A DNA stretch of 64,000 nucleotides from Maribellus comscasis (lineage in GTDB: Bacteria; Bacteroidota; Bacteroidia; Bacteroidales; Prolixibacteraceae). This document shows positions 28,128-37,054 of the stretch, piece after piece. The stretch spans positions 7,700,001-7,764,000 of the forward strand of contig NZ_CP046401.1 of assembly GCF_009762775.1 (NCBI RefSeq), read 5' to 3'. The notes below the pieces were generated by a model that did not search any database, had not been told where the DNA came from, and saw only the letters and a program-made list of their open reading frames with translations. Each line of letters starts with the position of its first letter. Within the stretch, counting starts at the first letter, position 1. The position numbers and the translations under genes were made by a program.

Positions 28128-29111
28128 TCAATCAACTTTTATCGACGGTACAATTTTTACAGGTTGACACCAGGAGTTAATTCCATCGTAAACCCCATTG
28201 TATAAATGAGTCATATTTTGATTGTTGATTAGTAATTGCGGCCGCTCCCGCCGAACACAGTGTAATGTATCTCCTTCTTCAAAAATTATATCGTGATCAT
28301 AAACCACAACCGGGGCAAATTTCTGCCAGTCATCAATTCCATTTTCCGAAATTAAATGGGCTCCCCACCTTTCATGCCCGGTTAATTGTCCCACATTGTC
28401 TTCGCAAATCATGTGATATTTCCCATCTTTCCTGTAAAGATAAAAATCTTCGATTTTTGCTGTAGGCCAGACATTTTTATTAACAACTTTATATGGCCCC
28501 CGAAAATTATCGGCGCTCGCAATTTTTACCAGTAATTCCGCATCCCGGTACATTAATTTTACACTTCCGTCATTTTCTACAAACAAGGCAGGATTGTTTG
28601 ATTCTTCATCTAATACAGGAAGCTCGCTTCTTTTCCACGGACCGTTAATATTTTTTGCAGTGGCATATCCCACCCGGCGTATTAAACGATTACTTTCTTC
28701 CCGCAATGTCGTAAAATCAGAACCAATATAAAACAAAACAAACTCGTCGCCAATTTTATGAATAGTTGGATTATGAGCCATATTCGAATCCCAGAAAATA
28801 CTGTCTCTTTCGCCGATCACAACACGCTGGAAACTAAAAGGCCCCTCTGCTGAACTTGATGTTGCATGTACAATTTCTGACTCGACAAAATAATCATCCG
28901 GAAATTTATTCTTCCTGGGCCAACGCGAGGCAAACATATGAAATGTAGAGTCAACTTTTACAACTGAACCTCCCCAAACCCAGTAGCCATCCATTTTGAA
29001 ACCACTTTTTTCAGAGACAGGCTGCAAAGAATCAAAAAATATTTTTTCCTTTTCCACACAGGAAAAAAAGGTAAAAACAAACAAGGATAAATATATAGTT
29101 CTTGTGACCAT
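28128..29111 (-). CDS. GH43-like five-bladed beta-propeller lipoprotein
   Basis: A 327-residue protein with a lipobox (FTFFSC, C17). Blade-like repeats run through it: GYWVWGGSVVKVDSTFHMFAS, HNPTIHKIGDEFVLFYIGSD, NNPALFVENDGSVKLMYRD, KIEDFYLYRKDGKYHMI. This is the pattern of the GH43/GH117-type propeller superfamily. The D in KMDGYW, the D in the WDSNMAHNP region and the E-D pair in KIEDFY are candidates for catalytic residues. The probable role is exo-glycosidase action on a plant or algal oligosaccharide. No SusCD pair is adjacent. It is convergent with the phosphate transporter gene (8-nt gap). Confidence 0.7.
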   Translation of the reverse strand: MVTRTIYLSLFVFTFFSCVEKEKIFFDSLQPVSEKSGFKMDGYWVWGGSVVKVDSTFHMFASRWPRKNKFPDDYFVESEIVHATSSSAEGPFSFQRVVIGERDSIFWDSNMAHNPTIHKIGDEFVLFYIGSDFTTLREESNRLIRRVGYATAKNINGPWKRSELPVLDEESNNPALFVENDGSVKLMYRDAELLVKIASADNFRGPYKVVNKNVWPTAKIEDFYLYRKDGKYHMICEDNVGQLTGHERWGAHLISENGIDDWQKFAPVVVYDHDIIFEEGDTLHCVRRERPQLLINNQNMTHLYNGVYDGINSWCQPVKIVPSIKVD

Positions 29112-29366
29112 TCTTTTTTAATTTAGCTTATGCTCAATAAAGCTAATGATTAAATTCATTTAACATCTAAAAATAAGATGGAAAAAAACTTACCAAATCC
29201 TGGCAGGAATTCAGGTTTTTGCTAAAAACAAACAAAATTCAGGTTTTGATAAATAAAAAAAATGTATTTTCCAGCCAAATTTTATTACAACTTGGAACAA
29301 AATCATCAAATAAAATAACATAATGCAACTAAAACACACCAAATTTATTCTTTAAATATTTTTAAT

Positions 29367-31379
29367 ATGATGAAAAAACTACGCTATTTTTGTATCGCCT
29401 GTTGTTTGTGGATACTGGGGATGCCTCTTTTTGCACAACCCCTCATCTCGTTTGATAAATACCACACGACAACAGAAATTCAGCAAATGCTGAAAAAATT
29501 GCAGCAATCGGAACCGGCAAAAACCCAACTTCATACGATTGCCACCAGTCCGGGAGGAACACCAGTTTCCGTTTTAGAAATAGGAAAAAATCTGGAAGAT
29601 GTTCCGGCAATTTTTGTTGGAGCTAATTTTGAAGGAAATGTGCCCATCTCTTCCGAAGGAGCGCTTGCTTTTGCAAAAATGCTGCTTGACTCTGCAAAAT
29701 ACACTGAAAAAATAAAATGGTATATAATGCCACTTCCTAACCCGGATGCCGCCAAAGGATATTTTGAAGGAATAAAGTTCGGGCGATCGGTAAACGATTT
29801 TGAAGTGAACAACGACATGGATGATGTAAGCAATGAAGATGGGCCGGATGACTTAAATGGCGACGGGATTATTACTCAAATGCGTTATAAGGATCTGGAA
29901 GGTTCGTTTGTTATTTCCGACAAGGATTCACGAATAATGACCAAAGCCGACAAAGAAAAAGGTGAACGCGGCGAGTACAAAATTCTGGAAGAAGGAATTG
30001 ACAACGACGAAGATGGAAAATATAATGAAGATGGAATTGGCGGAATTAATATCGGAATATCATTCCCTCATCTGTTTCCTTTTGAGAAAAAAGAAGCGGG
30101 GAAATGGGCCGGACAATCACCGGAATCATATGAAATAATGCGGTTTATTTTTGATCGTCCAAACATTGCAATGGTTTATACGCTTGGAAGCTCCGGCTTT
30201 TGTATCGTTCCTCCCAAAGGCGGACGAAAAGGTGGGGCCAATCTGAGTAATATAAAAATTCCCGGCCGTTATGCCAGAATGTTAAATGCGGATCCTCAGA
30301 AATCTTATACCATGGACGAAGTGATTGCTTTGGTAAAAGAAAACTTTGGAGGAGAGATGGAAATCACCCCATCAATGATTGCAGGAATGCTTGGACTGGG
30401 TGCCGCTGTTAATCCGCTGGATGAAGATTTAAAATTTTACACCAAATTTTCAGAAGACTACAAAGAATATTTAAAAGAAAAAAACTTTGACACAGAACGA
30501 CTTGACCCGACACCGGCAAAAGACGGTTCATTTGAATTGTGGGCCTATTACCACCTTGGGGTTCCTTCATTTAGTATGAATCTGTTTACTGTTCCAAAGG
30601 TAAAAGAGGAAAAGAAAGCTGGAGAAGGAGATCTTTCACTGGATGATGTTGAAAAAATGAGTACCGAAGAGTTTACCGCATTGGGAGAAGAAAAAATCGA
30701 TGCTTTCTTAAAAGCAAACAACGCACCCGACAGATTTTCAGCTAAAGGTATTTCGGAAATGATGAGTTCGGGAAAATTCACACCTAAACAAATGGTGGAA
30801 ATGATGAAAAAAATGCCAAAACCAAAGAAGGAAGGAGAACTTAGCGAGAAAGACAAAGCATTACTGGCCTGGTCGGACAGCGAATGGGACGGCGAAGGTT
30901 TTGTTGCATGGCAAAGTGTAAAACATCCCGAATTTGGAGAAGTTGAAGTAGGCGGTTTTGTGCCTTATTTAGAATCAACACCAAACCCCGAAGCTATCGA
31001 CTCATTGCTTCAAATACAACTCCCGTGGCTACTGCAATTGTCTGAAAAAATTCCTTCTGTTTTATTTGCTGATGAAAAAATTACCGATTTAGGAGGAGGT
31101 GTTTATAAACTGGAAATATACATTGAGAATAAAGGGTATTTGTCCTACCCGATTGCAATGGGAGAAAGAAACAGTCAACCGGCACCTATTGTAATTACTC
31201 TCGACGGAGAGGTTGATTTTCTGGAAGGAATCAGCAGAACTCCGCTTGGAAGCATTGGAGGAAATCAGGTAAAAAAACTTACCTGGCTGATAAAAACAGA
31301 CAAAAAACCAACCATCACTGCCAAAATTGAGTCGGCAGTTTTTGGAACGGATGTAAAACAAATTAAGATTGGAGGTTAA
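29367..31379 (+). CDS. M14 carboxypeptidase-like protein lacking all catalytic residues (pseudoenzyme)
   Basis: A 670-residue exported protein (signal about 1-23, ending LFAQ) clearly homologous to its downstream neighbour. Alignment by eye shows every active-site position replaced: the HxxE zinc pair is E89/V92, the third zinc His is G274, the substrate-binding Arg (NRN motif) is Ile in GINIGIS, and the general-base Glu is N405. Two acidic calcium-loop-like stretches (about 149-168 and 209-225) are kept. A Lys/Glu-rich helical insertion occupies about 411-500. It is likely a non-catalytic partner or binding protein. It ends 2 nt before the active paralogue, so the two are co-expressed. Confidence 0.85.
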   Translation: MMKKLRYFCIACCLWILGMPLFAQPLISFDKYHTTTEIQQMLKKLQQSEPAKTQLHTIATSPGGTPVSVLEIGKNLEDVPAIFVGANFEGNVPISSEGALAFAKMLLDSAKYTEKIKWYIMPLPNPDAAKGYFEGIKFGRSVNDFEVNNDMDDVSNEDGPDDLNGDGIITQMRYKDLEGSFVISDKDSRIMTKADKEKGERGEYKILEEGIDNDEDGKYNEDGIGGINIGISFPHLFPFEKKEAGKWAGQSPESYEIMRFIFDRPNIAMVYTLGSSGFCIVPPKGGRKGGANLSNIKIPGRYARMLNADPQKSYTMDEVIALVKENFGGEMEITPSMIAGMLGLGAAVNPLDEDLKFYTKFSEDYKEYLKEKNFDTERLDPTPAKDGSFELWAYYHLGVPSFSMNLFTVPKVKEEKKAGEGDLSLDDVEKMSTEEFTALGEEKIDAFLKANNAPDRFSAKGISEMMSSGKFTPKQMVEMMKKMPKPKKEGELSEKDKALLAWSDSEWDGEGFVAWQSVKHPEFGEVEVGGFVPYLESTPNPEAIDSLLQIQLPWLLQLSEKIPSVLFADEKITDLGGGVYKLEIYIENKGYLSYPIAMGERNSQPAPIVITLDGEVDFLEGISRTPLGSIGGNQVKKLTWLIKTDKKPTITAKIESAVFGTDVKQIKIGG

Positions 31380-31381
31380 TT

Positions 31382-33121
31382 ATGAGACGATATATATTTT
31401 TGATACTGTTCACTGCAATTTTCCAGTCAGGTTATGCCAGTGGAGTAAAAAGCAAAATTGAAGTTCCTCTACGTTTCGACAGGTACTACAATTACGAAGA
31501 AGTAACAGAAGCATTAAAAGTTTTACACAACGCCTATCCGGAAATGACACATCTGGATGTGATTGGAAAAAGTGAAGAAGGCCGCGAAATTTACGCATTG
31601 ACTATCAACAACAAAAAAACAGGAGAAGAACTCAGTAAACCCGGTGTTTATGTCGATGGAAATATTCATGGAAATGAAATTCAGGCTGGAGAAGTTTGTT
31701 TGTATTATGCGAACATGTTATTAACCAAGTATGGAGAAAATGAAAAAATAAGCAAAATAGTTGACAGAAATGTACATTATATTATTCCTGTGGTAAACGT
31801 TGACGGCCGTGCACATTTTTTTGACGACGCACATACCATGCATTCAAGTCGCAGTATTCGCGTTCCCAAAGACGATGATAACGATGGACTATTTGATGAA
31901 GATGCCCCCAACGATCTAGATGGTGACGGAAGTATCACACAAATGAGAATAAAAGATCCCTACGGCCAGTACAAACTTGATCCGGACGACAACCGAATAC
32001 TGGTTCGTTGCAAACCGGGTGAAAAAGGAGAATATTCGTTGATTGGGTCAGAAGGAATTGACGATGACGGAGACGGAAGATTAAACGAAGATGCCGAGGG
32101 CTATCTTGATCCAAACAGAAACTGGGGATACGACTGGGAACCTCCTTATGTACAAAGAGGTGCCGGAAATTTCCCGTTTTCCGGAGTTGGTCTGAAAGCC
32201 ATCAATGAATGGATTACAAAAAGACCAAATATTATCATTGGTTTTGCCTTTCATAATAACGGCGGAATGTGGCTCCGTCCACCGGCAGACAATAAAACAC
32301 AAATCCCGGCAGCCGATATTGCAGCCTTTGATGTTATCGGTAAAAATGCAAAAAAAATAACCCCCGGATATGTTTACATGCCTTCGGTTGATTTGTATCC
32401 AACTTTCGGAGATTTTGATTCCCACCTCTATTTTATTCATGGCATATTTTCATTTGTAGGTGAACTTTATCCTGATGGAGCAGAAACTTATCACGATGAC
32501 GAAACCAAACCTAAAAAGGAAAGTGAAGGTTCCGGCTACAGAGGAGATAATACTGAAGAAACACGTGAACGTCTGAAATTCAACGACAATATCACACAAG
32601 GAGAACTATACAAAGATTGGAAACCCTATAAACACCCTGTTTACGGAGATATTGAAATTGGGGGTTGGGTAAAAATGAGTTCAAGACTTCCCCACCCTTT
32701 TATGCTAAACGAACTGGTTCACAGAAACGCATCGGTTGTGCTGCTGGCCGCTGAAAACACGCCGGAAATTTCGATGGAAATTATAGACGTAAAAGAAGTG
32801 GGTAATAATCTACATCGTGTTCGCGTAAGGCTAGTTAACAAAAATGGTCTACCATCGATGGCCAAAGAATCAGAAATTAATAAAACGCACCGTCAGGATA
32901 TTTTGAAAATAACTGGTGGAAAAGTTGTTGCGGGTGGAAAAATTAACGATATTCGTCTGGATAAAGTGAGTTATAAAGAGAAAAAACCAGAGATTCAATT
33001 CCTTTCTATTCCAAGTTACGGGAATGTTGAATATCAATTTTTGGTTGAAGGAAAAGGCGAGATAAAAATTAACTATGAATCGTTAAAGGCAAATAACCTG
33101 GAAACGTCTGTTAAACTATAA
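31382..33121 (+). CDS. M14-family zinc metallocarboxypeptidase
   Basis: A 579-residue exported peptidase (signal about 1-20). The zinc site is H96-G-N-E99 plus H291 (AFHNNGG). R246 in DPNRNWGYDW is the substrate-carboxylate binder and E361 in FVGELYPDG the general base. Acidic EF-hand-like loops lie between (DDDNDGLFDEDAPNDLDGDG at about 164-183, and DDDGDGRLNEDAEG at about 227-240), typical of this Bacteroidota subfamily and probably binding calcium. It should trim C-terminal residues from peptides or act on peptide-like bonds outside the cell. It is co-transcribed with the inactive paralogue. A strong terminator follows at 33143. Confidence 0.92.
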   Translation: MRRYIFLILFTAIFQSGYASGVKSKIEVPLRFDRYYNYEEVTEALKVLHNAYPEMTHLDVIGKSEEGREIYALTINNKKTGEELSKPGVYVDGNIHGNEIQAGEVCLYYANMLLTKYGENEKISKIVDRNVHYIIPVVNVDGRAHFFDDAHTMHSSRSIRVPKDDDNDGLFDEDAPNDLDGDGSITQMRIKDPYGQYKLDPDDNRILVRCKPGEKGEYSLIGSEGIDDDGDGRLNEDAEGYLDPNRNWGYDWEPPYVQRGAGNFPFSGVGLKAINEWITKRPNIIIGFAFHNNGGMWLRPPADNKTQIPAADIAAFDVIGKNAKKITPGYVYMPSVDLYPTFGDFDSHLYFIHGIFSFVGELYPDGAETYHDDETKPKKESEGSGYRGDNTEETRERLKFNDNITQGELYKDWKPYKHPVYGDIEIGGWVKMSSRLPHPFMLNELVHRNASVVLLAAENTPEISMEIIDVKEVGNNLHRVRVRLVNKNGLPSMAKESEINKTHRQDILKITGGKVVAGGKINDIRLDKVSYKEKKPEIQFLSIPSYGNVEYQFLVEGKGEIKINYESLKANNLETSVKL

Positions 33122-33142
33122 ATGCTGTTTAATTATTATTTA

Positions 33143-33174
33143 AAAGAGATGCAAGATTTTGTATCTCTTTTTTT
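33143..33174 (+). terminator. Intrinsic terminator of the M14 gene pair
   Basis: AAAGAGATGCAA (33143-33154) pairs with TTGTATCTCTTT (33159-33170) through 12 positions with one G-U pair and a GATT loop, and is followed by TTTT. It lies 22 nt after the stop of the active M14 gene. Confidence 0.85.
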
Positions 33175-33254
33175 ATCTCTGAACAAAATGGACAAAACGA
33201 TAGGTGAATGAAAGTCGGCAACAACGCCGGTACAATTCTAAAACCGGAGAATCA

Positions 33255-33523
33255 AAACACTTCCGGAGCAACACCTAAGGTTGGTAAATAATGGTGCTGG
33301 CTGAAGCATTGGAAGTACTTTCTGAAATCGTCAAAAAACCGAGCTACTCCCAGAGAAGGAAATTACTTTGAAGCGTCGGGAAGTGTCATGATTATTTGTA
33401 CTTTTACCAAAGCAGTAAAGACCGGGGAGGTAATTATAACGATTCCCCTTGCGATAAGCGATTAACAATGATTCCAAAGATGTTGCTTCGTTTGTTTTTG
33501 CGGCCATTGAACTGGAAAAATAA
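33255..33523 (+). pseudogene. Remnant of a GH105/GH88 unsaturated glucuronyl/rhamnogalacturonyl hydrolase
   Basis: Three pieces of the family's C-terminal part survive in three different frames. MVLAEALEVLSEI (from 33291) matches the NGWVLAALAEVLEVLP region. REGNYFEASGSVMIICTFTKAV (from 33352, quoted in part as EGNYFEASGSVM) matches the GNYLEASASAMFVYALAKGV block. NNDSKDVASFVFAAIELEK, stopping at 33521-33523, matches the NDPKGVGAFLLAAVEME end. Large internal and N-terminal deletions plus frameshifts make it non-functional. It lies 12 nt upstream of the DUF4861 gene, a usual genomic partner of GH105. The matches are from memory of the family pattern, not from an alignment. Confidence 0.72.
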
Positions 33524-33535
33524 AATAAAAAAATA

Positions 33536-34504
33536 ATGAAAAACCTGATTTTATCTTTTTTGCTTCTTCTTGCAATTTCCGTTCATGTAAACAGCCAAAA
33601 TTCAAAAAATTTCAATACACAAGCCTATCTTGGAATTAAAGAAGGCGGCGAATGGGTTTGGGTTACTAAAAGTAGTGGAAAACAGCAATATGAATATCAG
33701 GGCGGAAAATTTAAAGCCGTTACTGAACTTACGGTTGATGAAAAACACACCGACCATTCTTTTGATATTCAATTTGAAGGTCCCGGATGGGAATCGGATA
33801 AAATCGGTTACCGGCTTTATCTCGACTGGCGAAATGCCATCGACATATTTGGAAAGAAAACCGACAAAATGGTTTTACACCATGTTGGCCTTGACGGATT
33901 TGATTCGTATCACGAAATGCAGGACTGGGGTGTTGATGTACTAAAAGTGGGAGATGCACTGGGAATAGGATCCATTGCATTTTGGAACGGCGAAAAAGCC
34001 ATCCGCGTTGAAAAAACCGATAATATTTTTTGCGCAGTAGAATCTGGAAAAAAAAGCTCGGAAGTTAAAATAAACTATCAGGGCTGGGAAATCGATAACA
34101 AAAAAACGGATTTAACAACCACACTAAGAATAGAGGCAGGAAGTTATCTTACTCAATACTCCATTGGTTTAACAAATGAGCTTTCCAACCTGGCAACGGG
34201 AATTGTTAAACTTCCTGATACGGAAATCAAAATTATCAACGAAATTAAACCGGGATGGAGTTGCATGATAACTTTTGGCAGGCAAACGTTACAAAACGAC
34301 AACCTGGGAATGTGTATATTCTACAAAACCAACCAGCTACTCAAACAAACTGAAGACCCAAACAGCCATGTCCTGGTTCTAAAACCCAAAAATAACAAAC
34401 TGACTTACTATTTTGGAGCTGCTTGGGAACAGGATGCTTCAGGGATAAAAACGATGGACGATTTTGTAGTTTTACTTCAATCTCAAATAAAATATTTAAA
34501 ATAA
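33536..34504 (+). CDS. DUF4861-family exported protein
   Basis: A 322-residue protein with a signal peptide (about 1-20, ending VNSQ). It belongs to DUF4861, recognised from RLYLDWRNAIDIFGKK, VLHHVGLDGFDSYHEMQDWGVDVLKVG and LGIGSIAFW. The family has a galactose-mutarotase-like beta-sandwich appearance. It usually sits next to or fused with GH105 enzymes in pectin or glucuronate-glycan loci, and its activity is not established. Here the GH105 partner just upstream has decayed while this gene is intact. Its promoter must lie in or before the remnant. A hairpin at 34513 follows. Confidence 0.85.
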   Translation: MKNLILSFLLLLAISVHVNSQNSKNFNTQAYLGIKEGGEWVWVTKSSGKQQYEYQGGKFKAVTELTVDEKHTDHSFDIQFEGPGWESDKIGYRLYLDWRNAIDIFGKKTDKMVLHHVGLDGFDSYHEMQDWGVDVLKVGDALGIGSIAFWNGEKAIRVEKTDNIFCAVESGKKSSEVKINYQGWEIDNKKTDLTTTLRIEAGSYLTQYSIGLTNELSNLATGIVKLPDTEIKIINEIKPGWSCMITFGRQTLQNDNLGMCIFYKTNQLLKQTEDPNSHVLVLKPKNNKLTYYFGAAWEQDASGIKTMDDFVVLLQSQIKYLK

Positions 34505-34512
34505 AGTATTGG

Positions 34513-34545
34513 GAAATTGCCGCTGCCTTAAACTCCGGCAATTTC
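34513..34545. terminator. Hairpin between convergent genes
   Basis: GAAATTGCCG (34513-34522) and CGGCAATTTC (34536-34545) form a perfect 10-bp stem with a 13-nt loop between the DUF4861 stop and the HAD phosphatase stop. U-tracts are weak on both sides. It could end transcription in both directions. Confidence 0.55.
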
Positions 34546-34564
34546 ATATAGAGCAGGAGTATCT

Positions 34565-35026
34565 TCAAAGAAATTTATCAACCATTTTCAAATCTATTCC
34601 ATTTCTCACAAAAATGGCTTCTACTCCTAACCCCGAAACATCTTCAATATTTCTGTACTCATCATCAAAAAACACCATGCGTTGATAAGGAACATCCAAA
34701 AAACGCCGGATTTTTTTGAAATGCGAGATTTTTGAGGCCGGATAAATTTCTTTTGTATCGAAATATTTATCGATGTCAAACAGATTCAATAAATCCTGCG
34801 CCCATTCCGGCTCATAAGTCCGGGAAGCAGCTGCAATGAACTTATTCTGATTTTTCAACTCTTCCAAAACCGCAATTACATCCGGATACAAACTTATCCA
34901 TCTTCCGGATCGATCCAATAATTTGTTATTCCTCCAAACATAGGGTGGATTTGTAGCATCGCACCAGGTTCCACCGGCATCCCAAAGTGTAAAATCCAAA
35001 TCGAAAACGAAAACGTCAAAACTCAT
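34565..35026 (-). CDS. HAD-superfamily phosphatase, MDP-1 (magnesium-dependent phosphatase) type
   Basis: The ATG at 35026 (MSFDVFVFDLDFTLW) is preferred over an upstream TTG and gives 153 residues. The HAD nucleophile motif is FDLDFTLWD, motif II is AAASRTYEPEWA, and motif III/IV is FFDDEYRN. This arrangement without a cap domain is that of eukaryotic-type MDP-1/acid-PPase proteins, which act on phosphotyrosine or sugar phosphates such as fructosamine-6-phosphate. The physiological substrate is unknown. It lies after the terminator of the TRAP operon and probably has its own promoter. Confidence 0.85.
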   Translation of the reverse strand: MSFDVFVFDLDFTLWDAGGTWCDATNPPYVWRNNKLLDRSGRWISLYPDVIAVLEELKNQNKFIAAASRTYEPEWAQDLLNLFDIDKYFDTKEIYPASKISHFKKIRRFLDVPYQRMVFFDDEYRNIEDVSGLGVEAIFVRNGIDLKMVDKFL

Positions 35027-35040
35027 CTTCAAAAATTTCA

Positions 35041-35072
35041 AAAAAAATAAGGGAGTAAAAATTACTCCCTTA
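35041..35072 (-). terminator. Intrinsic terminator of the kdgK-eda-TRAP operon
   Basis: On the minus strand TAAGGGAGTAA pairs with TTACTCCCTTA (35048-35072, 11-bp stem, 3-nt loop) and is followed by a run of seven U from 35047 down to 35041. It lies 22 nt after the DctM stop. Confidence 0.88.
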
Positions 35073-35094
35073 AATATGTAATTAATTTATCAGG

Positions 35095-36558
35095 TTAGAA
35101 TCCTAAACTTTTGGGTAACCAAAGTGAAATGTCCGGAATATAAGTTACCAACAACAGAACGATTACCATTGCAATAAACATTGGCAAAAGTGGTTTGATT
35201 ACTTTGTCGATACTTAAGCCGGCGACACTACAACCAATAAACAATACTGAACCAACCGGCGGAGTACAAAGTCCAACACTCAGGTTCAATACCATAATAA
35301 TCCCAAAATGAATCGGGTCAACTCCCATTGCTGTAACAATTGGAAGGAATATTGGAGTAAAAATCAAAACTGCCGGAGTCATATCCATAAATACACCCAC
35401 AAAAAGCAAAATCATGTTAATGATAAGCAAAATCATAAACGGATTGCTTGTCACAGAAAGTAAACCTTCACTAACATTTTGCGGAATATTTTCATACGCC
35501 ATAATCCACGATAAGCCCAAACAGGTAGCAACTAAAAGCATTACAACACCCGTAGTTTTTACAGAACGAAGAAAAATATCAGGCAAATCTTTAATTTTTA
35601 TCTGACGATAGATAAACGACAAGACTAAGGCATATAAAACTGCAATTGCTGACGCTTCAGTTGCTGTAAAAAATCCGGCAACAATACCACCAATAACAAT
35701 TACCAACATCAACAAACTAGGGATAGCGTCGAGGAATTTTTTCGTGCCAACCTTTGCCTTTTCCTTGTTCCGAATGGTTTTTATAACGGCCCAAACTGCA
35801 AAAGCAGCCACTACCAAATACAGTAAAACCCGGTTTAACCCTGCAGAGAAATTAGCACGTGAAAATGAAACGCCTTTATATGCAGCGACGATCCCAACGG
35901 CAATTAAAGTAACAATCCCCAAAGCCCTCATTGCTGCTTTTGTTCCACTTCTTTTATAAATCAGCATGGTAATGGCAGTAATTATAATTCCCAGCCCGGT
36001 AAGAATCCCAGGTAAATAACCAGCCAGGAAAAGTGCAGTAATTGAAACCCCGCCACTTGCCAATGAATATACAATAAGAATGTTACTTGGAGGAATAGAC
36101 AGCCCCGTTGTTGCAGATGTAATATTTACTGCGGCGCTGAAATTGTCGGGGTAACCTTCTTTTTTCATTTCCGGTTGCATAATACTTCCGATTGCAGAAG
36201 CAGACGCAGCTGCAGAACCGGAAATAGCACCAAACAACATATTGGCCAAAACGTTAACCATGGCAACACCTCCGGGAATTCCGCCAACTAAAATACGCGC
36301 AAAATCAATCAGCCGAATCGCTATTCCCCCACTATTCATAATGTTCCCGGCCAATATAAAAAATGGGATAGCAAGCAACGCAAAACTGTCGAGCCCGGTG
36401 GCCATCCGTTGTGAAAAAGTCGTAAGCGCAGGAATCATATCGATGCTTACCAACATGGTTAAGATTCCGGAGATACCAATACTAAATGCAATCGGGACTC
36501 CAATTACAAGTAAAATTATAAAGCTAAATACAAGCACAAATATTTCAAAAAATTCCAT
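35095..36558 (-). CDS. TRAP transporter large permease (DctM-type) with extra membrane segments
   Basis: A 487-residue polytopic inner-membrane protein. Family signatures include IGVPIAFSIGISG, LAIPFFILAGNIMNSGGI, the GAISGSAAASASAIG motif and GVFMDMTPAVLIFTPI. It forms the ion-coupled channel that pulls substrate from the DctP protein. Usual members are about 425-440 residues. The excess is an insertion of about 50 residues near 205-262 (LIAVGIVAAYKGV ... LLYLVVAAFAVWAVI) that looks like two more membrane helices. It is last in the operon. With kdgK and eda upstream, the likely cargo is a hexuronate or keto-deoxy-uronate. Confidence 0.93.
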   Translation of the reverse strand: MEFFEIFVLVFSFIILLVIGVPIAFSIGISGILTMLVSIDMIPALTTFSQRMATGLDSFALLAIPFFILAGNIMNSGGIAIRLIDFARILVGGIPGGVAMVNVLANMLFGAISGSAAASASAIGSIMQPEMKKEGYPDNFSAAVNITSATTGLSIPPSNILIVYSLASGGVSITALFLAGYLPGILTGLGIIITAITMLIYKRSGTKAAMRALGIVTLIAVGIVAAYKGVSFSRANFSAGLNRVLLYLVVAAFAVWAVIKTIRNKEKAKVGTKKFLDAIPSLLMLVIVIGGIVAGFFTATEASAIAVLYALVLSFIYRQIKIKDLPDIFLRSVKTTGVVMLLVATCLGLSWIMAYENIPQNVSEGLLSVTSNPFMILLIINMILLFVGVFMDMTPAVLIFTPIFLPIVTAMGVDPIHFGIIMVLNLSVGLCTPPVGSVLFIGCSVAGLSIDKVIKPLLPMFIAMVIVLLLVTYIPDISLWLPKSLGF

Positions 36559-36563
36559 AGTGT

Positions 36564-37043
36564 TTAGTTTTTCCGGTTGGATTTAACCATGTTATACATA
36601 TTGTCAATATCGAAGTAAGCGATTAAAATTCCGCTCAAAGGCAACACCAGATAAACGGCTCCCAGCGGCATTCCCAAAGCAGCTGATTTTACTGAAAGAT
36701 AAAAGCGCGTATAAACCAGCCAGCTTCCCCCAACTATCATTACGGTAATGGCAAAAAGAATAACCACAACACTGATAAAAATTTCAAGCTTGAACTTCCT
36801 TTCAGGTGAGCTTTTCTGGAGAAGTAAATCAATTGCGAGGTGCTCTCTTTTCCCCGCAACATAAGCAGCACCGAGAAGTCCAACCCAAATAAGGAGATAC
36901 CCGGCCAACTCATCAGTATAACTACTTGGTGAATTTAGAATGTATCTGCTGGCCACCTGCCACAGTACATCCAGAACAAGGACACTCAGTAAAAATACCA
37001 GCACCCATTCCAAAGCTTTATCAATAGTTTTTCGTATACTCAT
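36564..37043 (-). CDS. TRAP transporter small permease (DctQ-type)
   Basis: A 159-residue protein with four predicted membrane helices and the DctQ pattern: VLVLDVLWQVASRYIL, SYTDELAGYLLIWVGLLGAAYVAGKREHLAIDLL in parts, and FYLSVKSAALGMPLGAVYLVLPLSG. It pairs with the large permease and is needed for transport. It sits between dctP and dctM with gaps of 11 and 5 nt, so the three are one unit. Confidence 0.93.
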   Translation of the reverse strand: MSIRKTIDKALEWVLVFLLSVLVLDVLWQVASRYILNSPSSYTDELAGYLLIWVGLLGAAYVAGKREHLAIDLLLQKSSPERKFKLEIFISVVVILFAITVMIVGGSWLVYTRFYLSVKSAALGMPLGAVYLVLPLSGILIAYFDIDNMYNMVKSNRKN

Positions 37044-37054
37044 AATTTTAGGTT

